In this document: piece after piece, positions 8,642 to 15,703 of the stretch
How the letters are laid out: every line of letters begins with the position of its first letter
How positions within the stretch are numbered: the first letter of the stretch is position 1
Assembly (NCBI GenBank): GCA_028687585.1
Contig: JAQTZV010000009.1
Coordinates: 1 to 64,000, forward strand
DNA length: 64,000 nt
Direction of reading: 5' to 3'
Source: Desulfuromonadaceae bacterium
GTDB lineage: Bacteria > Desulfobacterota > Desulfuromonadia > Geobacterales > Pseudopelobacteraceae
Translations under genes and position numbers: made by a program
Notes under the pieces: generated by a model
Database searches by the model: none
What the model saw: the letters and a program-made list of their open reading frames with translations, nothing else
Told to the model about the DNA's origin: nothing

Positions 8642-9241
8642 TTATGCACAGACATTCCGGTAACAGCAATCCAGGCATTTTGCCGTATTTTTCGTCCCGA
8701 CAGGATAAAACCCTTTCTGGGTGATTGCAATCATTTCACCGATTATCACTTTCAAACTATTGAAGTCATCATCAGTAATCGGAACCTCCATAATCAAACT
8801 GTTGCTGCGGGTATAGCATACGTATCCCCGGCTAACCTCCTTTCCATAATTTTCCTGTATCAGCAGCGAATACAATACCACCTGATACCGATAGGTGGAG
8901 AAGAGCCGGTCGTTATACTCGGCAAATTTATAATCAAGCGGAGCCATCGTGCCGTCATCCAGCGTCAGAACTTCATCGACAATACTTTTGATATTGTAAC
9001 GTGGCGACGACAGCCAGACTCCCAATTCCTTGCCAACACAACCAATCTTCTTGCGCAGGTAATCAACATTGGTCGATTCACGTTGGATATGCGTCTCACG
9101 ACCGATCTGCACCTTGTACCGCCGATCCTCATGCTGGCTGATGCACAGGCAGTTCATAAAATAGATGAAGCGTGGACAGAACAGATATTCCAAAAGTTCC
9201 GACGCCGTAACAAATATTCCTTCCGTCACCATCGGTTTCAC
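8642..9241 (-). CDS. cas4: CRISPR-associated Cas4 exonuclease
   Basis: RecB-like nuclease of 199 aa with an Fe-S cluster, acting in prespacer trimming and PAM selection. One cluster cysteine is at C22 (FCPRFIYF). The other cysteines are at the C-terminal end (C189, C192, C193, C198 in AKCLDCCYRNVC). The nuclease core includes LDYKFAEY and a helix with YRYQVVLYSLL resembling the QhxxY motif. It overlaps cas2 by 4 nt (ATGA), so it is translated from the cas1-cas2-cas4 message. The order differs from the common cas4-cas1-cas2. Confidence 0.9.
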   Translation of the reverse strand: MKPMVTEGIFVTASELLEYLFCPRFIYFMNCLCISQHEDRRYKVQIGRETHIQRESTNVDYLRKKIGCVGKELGVWLSSPRYNIKSIVDEVLTLDDGTMAPLDYKFAEYNDRLFSTYRYQVVLYSLLIQENYGKEVSRGYVCYTRSNSLIMEVPITDDDFNSLKVIIGEMIAITQKGFYPVGTKNTAKCLDCCYRNVCA

Positions 9242-9528
9242 AGGATCAACGCCTGCAGTTTACCGCTCACAAGCTGCGTATCAAACAAATTGCCCAGCAG
9301 GCGAATCTTCTTGAAATCATCTTCACACACCGGAAACAGAAAAACGGCATCCGTCTCCAGATCCATCATAGCTTTGCATTTCAATCCCAGTTCATCCACC
9401 TCGTTTTTATTGAGATCACCCAGAAAACAGCTCTTTTGCACACGATACAGGCCGTATTCTTTGCAAAACTTTGCAACCTTTGTGCGGGACTTATTTTTCA
9501 CGATATCGTACAGCACCCAGGTCATCAT
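9238..9528 (-). CDS. cas2: CRISPR-associated Cas2
   Basis: Ferredoxin-like protein of 96 aa that bridges Cas1 dimers in the integrase complex. It has the usual N-terminal WVLYDIV with the conserved Asp8. KVAKFCKEYGLYRVQKSCF matches the family's first helix and second strand. The start overlaps the cas1 stop (ATGA) and GAGG lies about 7 nt before the first ATG. A second ATG immediately follows the first. Length is standard. Confidence 0.92.
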   Translation of the reverse strand: MMTWVLYDIVKNKSRTKVAKFCKEYGLYRVQKSCFLGDLNKNEVDELGLKCKAMMDLETDAVFLFPVCEDDFKKIRLLGNLFDTQLVSGKLQALIL

Positions 9529-10505
9529 GCGTTCACCTCAATAAAACTGTTGGCGATACGGTGACACTCCATCTGGATGGTATTGCGTCGCTGGATGTTG
9601 CGCCCCCGGTAGCGAATTGATTCATCAAAATGCTTGTTCAGCGCCTCGATCAGAAATGCCTTTCCCTCCTTGTTCAGTGTCATGCCGTCATTGGGCAGCT
9701 TGTCGAAATATTCCACCTTTACCTTGCGACCGGAAAAGAGGAATACCACCGGTTCCTCGGCATAGATGCGAAACAGCTCGATCAGGTCAAAGACCAGCGA
9801 CTTTTTATTATAGTTGTCGGTATGCACAAAGCCGATATAGGGATCAAGTCCGGCCAGAATGCACCCCTTTTCCACCAGCGAATACAGGACGCCATAGCCG
9901 TAATTGAGCATGGCGTTAAACTCGTCCTTGGCCGGATTGCGGCTGCGGCCATCAAAGCGGAAACGCTCCGGCATGACATGACTGAGCAGGTCGAAATAGA
10001 TCCTGCCGGCAGTTCCCTCCAGCCCCATGATGGTGCCGCGCCGCTCATCCAATGTCCCGGAGAGCGCGCCCAGCTTCCTGCTGAGTTCCTTCAAGCTGCT
10101 GGATGATGCCTTCAGCTTTTCGGCCTTATCCTCTCGCGGACGGCTCAGTCGATCCAGAAACTCCGCCTGATTGGAGACTTTCGCAACTACCCATTCCTTC
10201 GCCAGGTCGAACCCCTGCTCGGATTCGCTGATTTCAAGCTGACGACGGCGAATCAAGGTGGTGCTGCCCAGTTTTGAATGCCACACACGTCCATATGGGT
10301 TGCCGTGGTGATCAAGAAACACAATGTCAATATTGTTGTCCATTGCCAGTTTAATGGCATCGGTGGAGAGATAGGCGCTGGTGGTAATCATGATCGATTC
10401 CACCTTGCGCGGCGACACCTCGAACACCTTGTCTTCGTTCTTGATGACAAAGCATTCGCCGCTCTTTTTCAGATATGCGCCGTAGGTGTTGATGACGAGT
10501 TGCAT
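9525..10505 (-). CDS. cas1: CRISPR-associated Cas1 integrase
   Basis: Protein of 326 aa that inserts new spacers at the leader end. The metal-binding triad is intact: Glu163 in GLEGTAGRIYF, His228 in GFVHTDNYNK, and Asp240/Glu243 in SLVFDLIELFR. It heads the cas1-cas2-cas4 operon, with GAGG 6 nt before the ATG. No cas3, cas9, cas10, cas5/6/7 or reverse transcriptase is present on either side, so only adaptation functions are encoded here. The subtype cannot be fixed from these genes. Confidence 0.95.
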   Translation of the reverse strand: MQLVINTYGAYLKKSGECFVIKNEDKVFEVSPRKVESIMITTSAYLSTDAIKLAMDNNIDIVFLDHHGNPYGRVWHSKLGSTTLIRRRQLEISESEQGFDLAKEWVVAKVSNQAEFLDRLSRPREDKAEKLKASSSSLKELSRKLGALSGTLDERRGTIMGLEGTAGRIYFDLLSHVMPERFRFDGRSRNPAKDEFNAMLNYGYGVLYSLVEKGCILAGLDPYIGFVHTDNYNKKSLVFDLIELFRIYAEEPVVFLFSGRKVKVEYFDKLPNDGMTLNKEGKAFLIEALNKHFDESIRYRGRNIQRRNTIQMECHRIANSFIEVNA

Positions 10506-10598
10506 GGCGACCTCGCGAAATTCAGAAATTTTGCAAGAACAATAATGTTGTCAATGTAACGCAATTGTTTTACAGTCAAACATCACAGGAGGTTATAC
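10506..10598. promoter_or_regulatory. Divergent promoter region between cas1 and relB-like gene
   Basis: This 93-bp AT-rich segment separates two divergent operons and must contain both promoters. It ends with an AGGAGG ribosome site serving the antitoxin. RelB-type proteins usually repress their own promoter, so a relB operator is expected here and could also affect cas1. That is inference; no clear operator palindrome was identified. Confidence 0.5.
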
Positions 10599-10913
10599 AT
10601 GGCAAAAAATGCAACCATAAACATGCGAGTCGATGCATCTCTTAAAACGGATGTCGAGCGAATACTCCAAGCACTTGGTATTTCCACTACCGAAGCGATC
10701 AATATGTTTCTAAACCGTGTCCGACTCTCCAGGGGTATCCCGTTTTCGGTACAGATGACCGACGATGAGTTCCGGCGTTATCTTGCTGAATGTCCGCTAG
10801 ACGATGAGGCAATCAGCCCGGAGGAAGCGAGCAGTATCAAGGCTGCTCTAAGCGAAATCAAAGAGGGCAAGGTTGCCAGCTTCGATGAAATCAAACGGTC
10901 TCTTGGCAAATGA
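10599..10913 (+). CDS. RelB/DinJ-family antitoxin
   Basis: Protein of 104 aa. The N-terminal ribbon-helix-helix (INMRVDASLKTDVERILQ, then ALGISTTEAINMFLNRV) is the RelB/DinJ DNA-binding domain used for autoregulation. The acidic C-terminal tail would wrap the toxin. It has an AGGAGG site 8 nt before the ATG. Its stop overlaps the toxin start in an ATGA. Confidence 0.9.
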   Translation: MAKNATINMRVDASLKTDVERILQALGISTTEAINMFLNRVRLSRGIPFSVQMTDDEFRRYLAECPLDDEAISPEEASSIKAALSEIKEGKVASFDEIKRSLGK

Positions 10914-11170
10914 TACAGCTTCTCTTTACGGACCAGGCCGGGAAGCAACTTGCCAAGCTGGATAAAAGCGCCAGGGGGCGTATAATTGCGTCTCTGGACC
11001 GCTTGCGAGAGGCGTATCCTGTGGGCGATCTGCGCAAGATGCAAGGTTATGATGACTTGTGGCGATTGCGCGTTGGTGATTACCGGGTTGTCATGCACAT
11101 TGATCTGGTCACGGCAATCATCACTATTACCGTCATCCGCGTTGGTCATCGCAGAGAGGTTTACCGATAA
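10910..11170 (+). CDS. RelE/ParE-family toxin
   Basis: Protein of 86 aa with the RelE pattern: FTDQAGKQLAKLDKSARGRI, LRKMQGYDDLWRLRVGDYRV and a C-terminal VIRVGHRREVY. RelE enzymes cut mRNA in the ribosomal A site, and the basic residues GHRREVY are typical of the active end. It is coupled to the antitoxin by a 4-nt overlap. Its TAA shares one base with the ATG of the next gene. Confidence 0.9.
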   Translation: MIQLLFTDQAGKQLAKLDKSARGRIIASLDRLREAYPVGDLRKMQGYDDLWRLRVGDYRVVMHIDLVTAIITITVIRVGHRREVYR

Positions 11171-11373
11171 TGAAAAAGAACATTTTAAAATCCGAACTTG
11201 AACTGGTCGAACTTGGCAGGCGGCACCTCGCCATGGATAAATACCGTTCATCCGAGGCGTACCTTGAAAAATCGGCTAGCATAGCAGGTGTATCCGTCTC
11301 CCGCATGATGGATCTGCTCCGTGATTTCGGCATAGAAGCCAATTTGGAGCTGGAGGATTACCGCGCCAGCTGA
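11170..11373 (+). CDS. Small UPF0175-like protein, third gene of the toxin-antitoxin operon
   Basis: Protein of 67 aa, translationally coupled to the toxin (TAATG). The C-terminal half, KSASIAGVSVSRMMDLLRDF followed by GIEANLELEDYR, resembles the end of UPF0175 proteins, which are small antitoxin-like DNA-binding proteins. It lacks the usual N-terminal part and is shorter than the roughly 85 aa typical for that family. It may be a second regulator, an accessory antitoxin or a remnant. Confidence 0.6.
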   Translation: MKKNILKSELELVELGRRHLAMDKYRSSEAYLEKSASIAGVSVSRMMDLLRDFGIEANLELEDYRAS

Positions 11374-11679
11374 ACACGGCTCGGTCAATGTTTTAAGCGG
11401 GTAGCACAGACCCCATAAGGCCGAATCCCTTTGACACCATCTTCCCCTCGATAATCCTGTTCAGTTCAAGCAGTTTGGTGAACATATCCGTCCCTCCGAT
11501 ATTGACACGCCATCAATTCAACGCACCTCTGCACGCATGACAATTGAGCCAATTTTCCATAGCAGAAATTACCCATTATAGCCATGATTTTAAATTTTAA
11601 TTAAGGTGATTACGCTAATAATTTGTTTGAGGGGAAGGATATCACAGGTATGTGACACAATACGTCATGGGGGGTATTT
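11374..11679. other. Gap between toxin-antitoxin operon and aminotransferase
   Basis: About 300 bp between convergent genes. Apart from the small frame on the minus strand (11393-11485) it is AT-rich without a recognisable gene or clear terminator. Confidence 0.4.
11393..11485 (-). CDS. Possible 30-aa small ORF
   Basis: The frame reads MFTKLLELNRIIEGKMVSKG and ends GLMGSVLPA. A strong GGAGG ribosome site lies 6-7 nt before the ATG, which is the main reason to list it. It could be a genuine small protein, a leader peptide or the start of a decayed gene. No family is recognised. Confidence 0.3.
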   Translation of the reverse strand: MFTKLLELNRIIEGKMVSKGFGLMGSVLPA

Positions 11680-12846
11680 TTATTCCTTCATCTCCCGAAA
11701 CCGCCGCACCGCCTCCGGAATAGCCGCTTCCCGGACATTGCCAAACGCCAACCGCAGATACCCTTCCAGACCGGGGCCGAAAACTTCTCCCGGCAGACAG
11801 AGAACTGCTGCTTCATCGACCAGCCGTTTCGCCACCTCGCGTCCGCTGCAGCCACAGAAGGGATGGCGCACCCAGGCGAAAAAAGCGCCGCTTGCGATCA
11901 ACTGAAACCGGTTGCCCGGCCGCATGAATTCCGAGCGGAACAGATAGTGGCGTCGCCCCATCATTTCACGGTTTTCCGCAACCCACCGATCGAGATATTC
12001 GACGCCGAACTTGACCGCATGCTGGGTTATGCGCGGCTGACAGACTGCCATGGTGTCCTGCGCTTTGAGCGCGTGATGGATGAATTCCCGTGAGGCAACG
12101 AGCATGCCGGCGCGGTACCCGGTCAGAGCGTATGTTTTCCCGAACGAGGCGATCTGGACAAAATGGTCGCCCCAGGCCGGATCACTGAAGAGTTCATGCG
12201 GTCGAACGCCGCCGGGGATAAATTCGTTATAGGTCTCATCCAGAATCAGGGCGATATTGTGTCGTCTGGCGAGGTCAAACAGCACTCGAATAACATCCGC
12301 TGAGGTAATTGAGCCGGTCGGGTTACTGGGAGATACAACGAGAATGGCCCTGGTTCTCGGAGTGATCAGATATTTGATGGCGTCCGGATTGGGAAGTCCC
12401 CCCTCGGCCTCGACAAAAGGTGCAAATACGGTGCGGATGCCGAGAATATCAAGTGCCATGGGGTGATCAAAGTAGCAGGGAGACTGAACAATGACCTCAT
12501 CACCGGCGCGGCAGAGGGTGACGATCGCCAGCCAGAACGCCTGACTGGCGCCGATCGTCAGACAGATGCTGTCAGGCGTCACCACCCCGCCATATCGTCT
12601 GCGATAGTAGTCGCTTATCGATGTACGCACCTCCGGAAGTCCTTCATCAGGGGAGTACTTTGACATAAGCGGATCGGTCAAAATGCCGGCCAGATGTGCC
12701 GTCAATTCCGGAGCGGGGGCGTAATCCGGCACCGCCTGACAAAGATCGACCAGATCCAGCCCATCGTTCGGGCGCTCAGCCAGCCAGCGTTTTACCTCTG
12801 AAATTGGGGGGAAATGGACTTTAGAAATTAATGGTGACAGGTTCAT
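11680..12846 (-). CDS. Class I/II pyridoxal-phosphate-dependent aminotransferase
   Basis: Fold-type I aminotransferase of about 388 aa. It contains VVSPSNPTGS (substrate and cofactor loop), LILDETYNEF (Asp binding the pyridine nitrogen, Tyr), SFGKTYALTGYRAGM with the Schiff-base lysine, and a C-terminal YLRLAFGN with the substrate carboxylate arginine. The substrate cannot be named; relatives act on aspartate, alanine or aromatic amino acids. The ATG at 12846 is chosen because GGGGAG lies about 7 nt upstream. It is monocistronic, with no pathway partner nearby. Confidence 0.88.
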   Translation of the reverse strand: MNLSPLISKVHFPPISEVKRWLAERPNDGLDLVDLCQAVPDYAPAPELTAHLAGILTDPLMSKYSPDEGLPEVRTSISDYYRRRYGGVVTPDSICLTIGASQAFWLAIVTLCRAGDEVIVQSPCYFDHPMALDILGIRTVFAPFVEAEGGLPNPDAIKYLITPRTRAILVVSPSNPTGSITSADVIRVLFDLARRHNIALILDETYNEFIPGGVRPHELFSDPAWGDHFVQIASFGKTYALTGYRAGMLVASREFIHHALKAQDTMAVCQPRITQHAVKFGVEYLDRWVAENREMMGRRHYLFRSEFMRPGNRFQLIASGAFFAWVRHPFCGCSGREVAKRLVDEAAVLCLPGEVFGPGLEGYLRLAFGNVREAAIPEAVRRFREMKE

Positions 12847-13002
12847 ATGGGTCTCCCCCAATACAAAAAGTCCAGCCATTGACAATTAATTATCGCTGTT
12901 ATCGACAATCGCAACGGTGCTTTTCCTGCAACTGGAGATGAATGCCGGGGGAATTCCGAAGCCGATTTACAAATAACAGCTTCCACAGCGCCGATTTCAG
13001 AG

Positions 13003-13025
13003 AAAAAAAACGACCCCGGAGGGCC
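13003..13025 (-). terminator. Intrinsic terminator of the CBS-domain gene
   Basis: On the minus strand GGCCC-TCCG-GGGTC forms a short GC stem followed by G and eight T. It sits about 70 bp after the CBS gene stop. Confidence 0.65.
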
Positions 13026-13097
13026 GCTTTCTGTCTATCTGGCCTGCTTAGACGCATGCAACATACCGTGCGCTCTATTCAGTCCCCAATGGTTGGC

Positions 13098-13535
13098 TTA
13101 ACCTCTCATAATGTACTGCTGGAGGTCATTGATGACAAAGTTCTGCTCGGTAATTATCGAGTTGACCACGTTGCCCATCGATATCACACCGGTCACCCGA
13201 TTATCATCGATGACCGGAAGGTAGCGAGTGAAATTTTCCACCATGAGGGCCATGCACTCTTCAATTGTGGTGCCAGGCTTAATGACCAGAAAATTTTGAT
13301 CCATGATCTCCCTGATCAGCGTATTGTTGGACGATTTCCCCGCCAGAATGACCTTTCTGGCATAGTCTCGTTCTGTGATGATACCCACAAGCTTATCATT
13401 CTCCATTACCAGAAGCGCCCCGACATTTTTTTCTGCCATAACCTTGATTGCATTTAATACCGTTTTGTCCGGATCAATGGTGAGAATACTGTTGCCACTT
13501 GACTTGGTTTTAAGAATGTCTTTTACCGTTTTCAT
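13098..13535 (-). CDS. CBS-domain pair protein
   Basis: Protein of 145 aa consisting of two CBS repeats: repeat one with VGALLVMENDKLVGIITERDYARKV, in which the ITERDY element is a classic nucleotide-site signature, and repeat two with RYLPVIDDNRVTGVISMGNV. Stand-alone CBS pairs bind AMP, ATP, SAM or similar and regulate partner proteins; the ligand here is unknown. AAGGAGG lies about 7 nt before the ATG. It is a single gene with its own terminator, divergent from the dcw cluster. Confidence 0.9.
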   Translation of the reverse strand: MKTVKDILKTKSSGNSILTIDPDKTVLNAIKVMAEKNVGALLVMENDKLVGIITERDYARKVILAGKSSNNTLIREIMDQNFLVIKPGTTIEECMALMVENFTRYLPVIDDNRVTGVISMGNVVNSIITEQNFVINDLQQYIMRG

Positions 13536-13843
13536 ATTACTCCCTCCTTATGGGTATACTGCGACAACCAATGGATAGTAAAACCTGTTTTCCGAACTTT
13601 TACTTATCACTCGAAGGGTGTCAGCGTCAACGCAATTGTAACTGCAGAGCTCACGAATATATCAAGGCCATGCCAACTCCTTCAAGCTTGATGTAGAGAG
13701 TGGAAAGGGTGACGTGCCCGAATATCCTGCAACTAATCCGGCAAACAGATACATCACATATTGATGCGCCGGAAGCATTAACAGTCCAAGTGGCATTTAT
13801 ATGTTTACGGCCATAATTTCCCCTACAAAATTCATATTTTATA

Positions 13844-13872
13844 TTGACAGAGGCCTTGACGGGCGGTATAAG
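13844..13872 (+). promoter_or_regulatory. Sigma-70 promoter of the mra/dcw cluster
   Basis: A consensus -35 TTGACA (13844-13849) and a -10 TATAAG (13867-13872) are separated by exactly 17 bp. Transcription would start near 13879, immediately upstream of the GTGGAA repeats and 50 bp before mraZ. Confidence 0.75.
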
Positions 13873-13882
13873 TTCCATCACT

Positions 13883-13908
13883 GTGGAAAAAAGTGGAACA
13901 TTGTGGAA
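13883..13908 (+). promoter_or_regulatory. Putative MraZ operator: three GTGGAA direct repeats
   Basis: GTGGAA occurs at 13883, 13893 and 13903, exactly one 10-bp step apart and on the same face of the helix. MraZ in other bacteria binds short G-rich direct repeats with 5-nt spacers just ahead of mraZ, so this is very likely the autoregulatory site. It overlaps the start of the transcript. Confidence 0.75.
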
Positions 13909-13929
13909 AATAATGCAAAGAGAAGACCT

Positions 13930-14406
13930 ATGTTCAGAGGAATTTTCGAAACGACCATAGATGCCAAAGGGCGCACCAGCCTGCCGGCACGATTCCGCGA
14001 AATCCTTGTCGGGTCGCATGGTGACGAGCGTTTTTTCCTGACCAATTCGGTTCCGGTTGATCTGGGCGGCGGTCTGCACAGCTCCGGCCTGCTGATATTC
14101 CCCTACAGGGAGTGGTTTGTCTTTGAGGAAAATTTCCGCGTCAGCAAAGGGTTCACCGCGGATCAACGCAAAAGCATCATGCGCACCATTATTTCCCCTG
14201 CTCAGGAGTGCTGCGCCGACAAACTCGGGCGTTTTCTGATTCCGCCGACGTTTCGCAAGAGTGCTGCCCTTGATCGGGAGATCCAGTTCGTCGGGACGAT
14301 GGACAAGATTGAAATCTGGAGCATGAGCGAATGGGAGAAAGTCCGGGCCCAGGATGTGAAGAACTTCCCGAGCGGTACTGAAGCTGCCGCTGAGCTTGGT
14401 CTGTAG
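13930..14406 (+). CDS. mraZ: Transcriptional regulator MraZ
   Basis: Protein of 158 aa, two tandem AbrB-like (SpoVT) halves: [20 protein letters not shown] with the conserved DAKGR, and later [16 protein letters not shown] with the DKLGR motif. MraZ forms a ring-shaped oligomer that binds repeats in front of its own gene and can antagonise RsmH. The start is set by homology at this ATG; the frame is open upstream but the family always begins close to FRG. It is the first gene of the dcw cluster, and its TAG overlaps the rsmH GTG by one base. Confidence 0.95.
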   Translation: MFRGIFETTIDAKGRTSLPARFREILVGSHGDERFFLTNSVPVDLGGGLHSSGLLIFPYREWFVFEENFRVSKGFTADQRKSIMRTIISPAQECCADKLGRFLIPPTFRKSAALDREIQFVGTMDKIEIWSMSEWEKVRAQDVKNFPSGTEAAAELGL

Positions 14407-15341
14407 TGTCAGGCTTTCATCATCTCTCGGTTCTGCCGGATGAAGTCATCCGCTTTCTGGATCCGATGGACGGCAAAACATATCTGGACGGTACGCTGGG
14501 CGGTGGCGGTCACTCCACTTTGATCCTTGAAAAAGCTCCCGGAGCATTTCTGGTCGGCATCGACCGGGATCCGGCTGCACTGACCGCCGCAGGAGTGCGA
14601 CTGGCGATGTATGGAGACCATGTACGCCTGCTGCATGGCGACTTTGCCGGTGTCGCAAAGCAGTTAAACGGTATCGGCATAACGGCACTGGATGGTTTCA
14701 TTCTCGATCTTGGTGTTTCGTCGCACCAACTGGACACACGGGAGCGCGGTTTCAGTTTTCAACAGGATGCGCCGTTGGATATGCGGATGGACAGCAGCAG
14801 CGGCGAAACGGCCGCCGATTTTGTCAATAAACTTCCGGAAGCAGAGTTAGAGCGGATTATCAGTGAATATGGTGAAGAGCGCTGGGCAAGGAGGATCGCC
14901 GCTTTCATCGTCAAGGAGCGGACAGAGTCGCCGATTACCACTACGTTTCGGCTGGTGGATATTATCAAAGGCGCTGTTCCCAAGGCCAAGTGGGATGAAC
15001 GGATCCACCCGGCCACCCGTACCTTTCAGGCTCTCCGCATTGCGGTTAACACGGAACTTGAAAGTCTGGAGCAGGGGATGCGAGCGGCACTCGATCTGCT
15101 GAAACCGGGCGGACGCGGGGTGATCATATCGTTTCACTCGCTGGAGGACCGGATCGTTAAACATATTTTCAAGGAATATGCAGAAGGATGCACCTGTCCA
15201 CGGCAGCTGCCGATCTGTGTCTGCGGCAATCAGCCGCGAGTGAAGATCCTGACCAACCGCCCGGTATCAGCAACGGAAGCGGAAACAGACGAAAATCCAC
15301 GGGCACGCAGCGCCAAACTGCGGGCGGTAGAAAAGCTGTAA
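14406..15341 (+). CDS. rsmH: 16S rRNA (cytosine1402-N4)-methyltransferase RsmH
   Basis: SAM-dependent methyltransferase of 311 aa (formerly MraW). N-terminal [15 protein letters not shown] and [10 protein letters not shown] form the SAM-binding site. [25 protein letters not shown] and [12 protein letters not shown] are family motifs. It uses a GTG start overlapping the mraZ stop, which implies coupling. Confidence 0.96.
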   Translation: MSGFHHLSVLPDEVIRFLDPMDGKTYLDGTLGGGGHSTLILEKAPGAFLVGIDRDPAALTAAGVRLAMYGDHVRLLHGDFAGVAKQLNGIGITALDGFILDLGVSSHQLDTRERGFSFQQDAPLDMRMDSSSGETAADFVNKLPEAELERIISEYGEERWARRIAAFIVKERTESPITTTFRLVDIIKGAVPKAKWDERIHPATRTFQALRIAVNTELESLEQGMRAALDLLKPGGRGVIISFHSLEDRIVKHIFKEYAEGCTCPRQLPICVCGNQPRVKILTNRPVSATEAETDENPRARSAKLRAVEKL

Positions 15342-15361
15342 CCAGCACGAGGTACATAATT

Positions 15362-15703
15362 ATGGCACAAGCGCGAACTGAATATACCAAAGTTGCCGCT
15401 CCCCGCGCACTGGCAGGGATTGCGGTAACTCCCCATCGTATTGACCTGTTTAAATACCTCATGATCTGCATGATCGTATTTACCATTGTTTCGGTCTTTC
15501 ATGTCTGGTCACGTTTCAAACTGGTTGATCTCAATCTGCAGATATCCGAGATCAGCCGCCAGTTGAGTGAAGCGGGACAAGAGCAGAAACGCCTGAAACT
15601 TGAGGCTGCCTCGCTTAAATCACCGTCCCGCATTGAAGCTATCGCCAAAAACGAGCTCGGAATGGCGTTGCCGACCGAGCAGCAGATCATCCACGTCAAA
15701 TGA
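15362..15703 (+). CDS. ftsL: Cell division protein FtsL
   Basis: Bitopic divisome protein of 113 aa. A short cytoplasmic N-terminus precedes one membrane segment (YLMICMIVFTIVSVFHVW, roughly residues 36-53). A periplasmic coiled coil with regularly spaced Leu/Ile follows. It would form the FtsQLB complex that activates FtsWI. GAGGT lies 8 nt before the ATG. The frame is open far upstream but that part overlaps rsmH. The stop overlaps ftsI in ATGA. Assignment rests on position and topology, as FtsL sequences diverge. Confidence 0.85.
   Translation: MAQARTEYTKVAAPRALAGIAVTPHRIDLFKYLMICMIVFTIVSVFHVWSRFKLVDLNLQISEISRQLSEAGQEQKRLKLEAASLKSPSRIEAIAKNELGMALPTEQQIIHVK

Noticed and set aside
8585..9544. 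Plus-strand open frame of 319 codons over cas4 and cas2
   Set aside because: It is antisense to two genes with clear Cas motifs, has no ribosome site and no family resemblance.
13651..14166. Minus-strand open frame of 171 codons
   Set aside because: It runs across the mraZ promoter, operators and first half of mraZ; no domain and no ribosome site.
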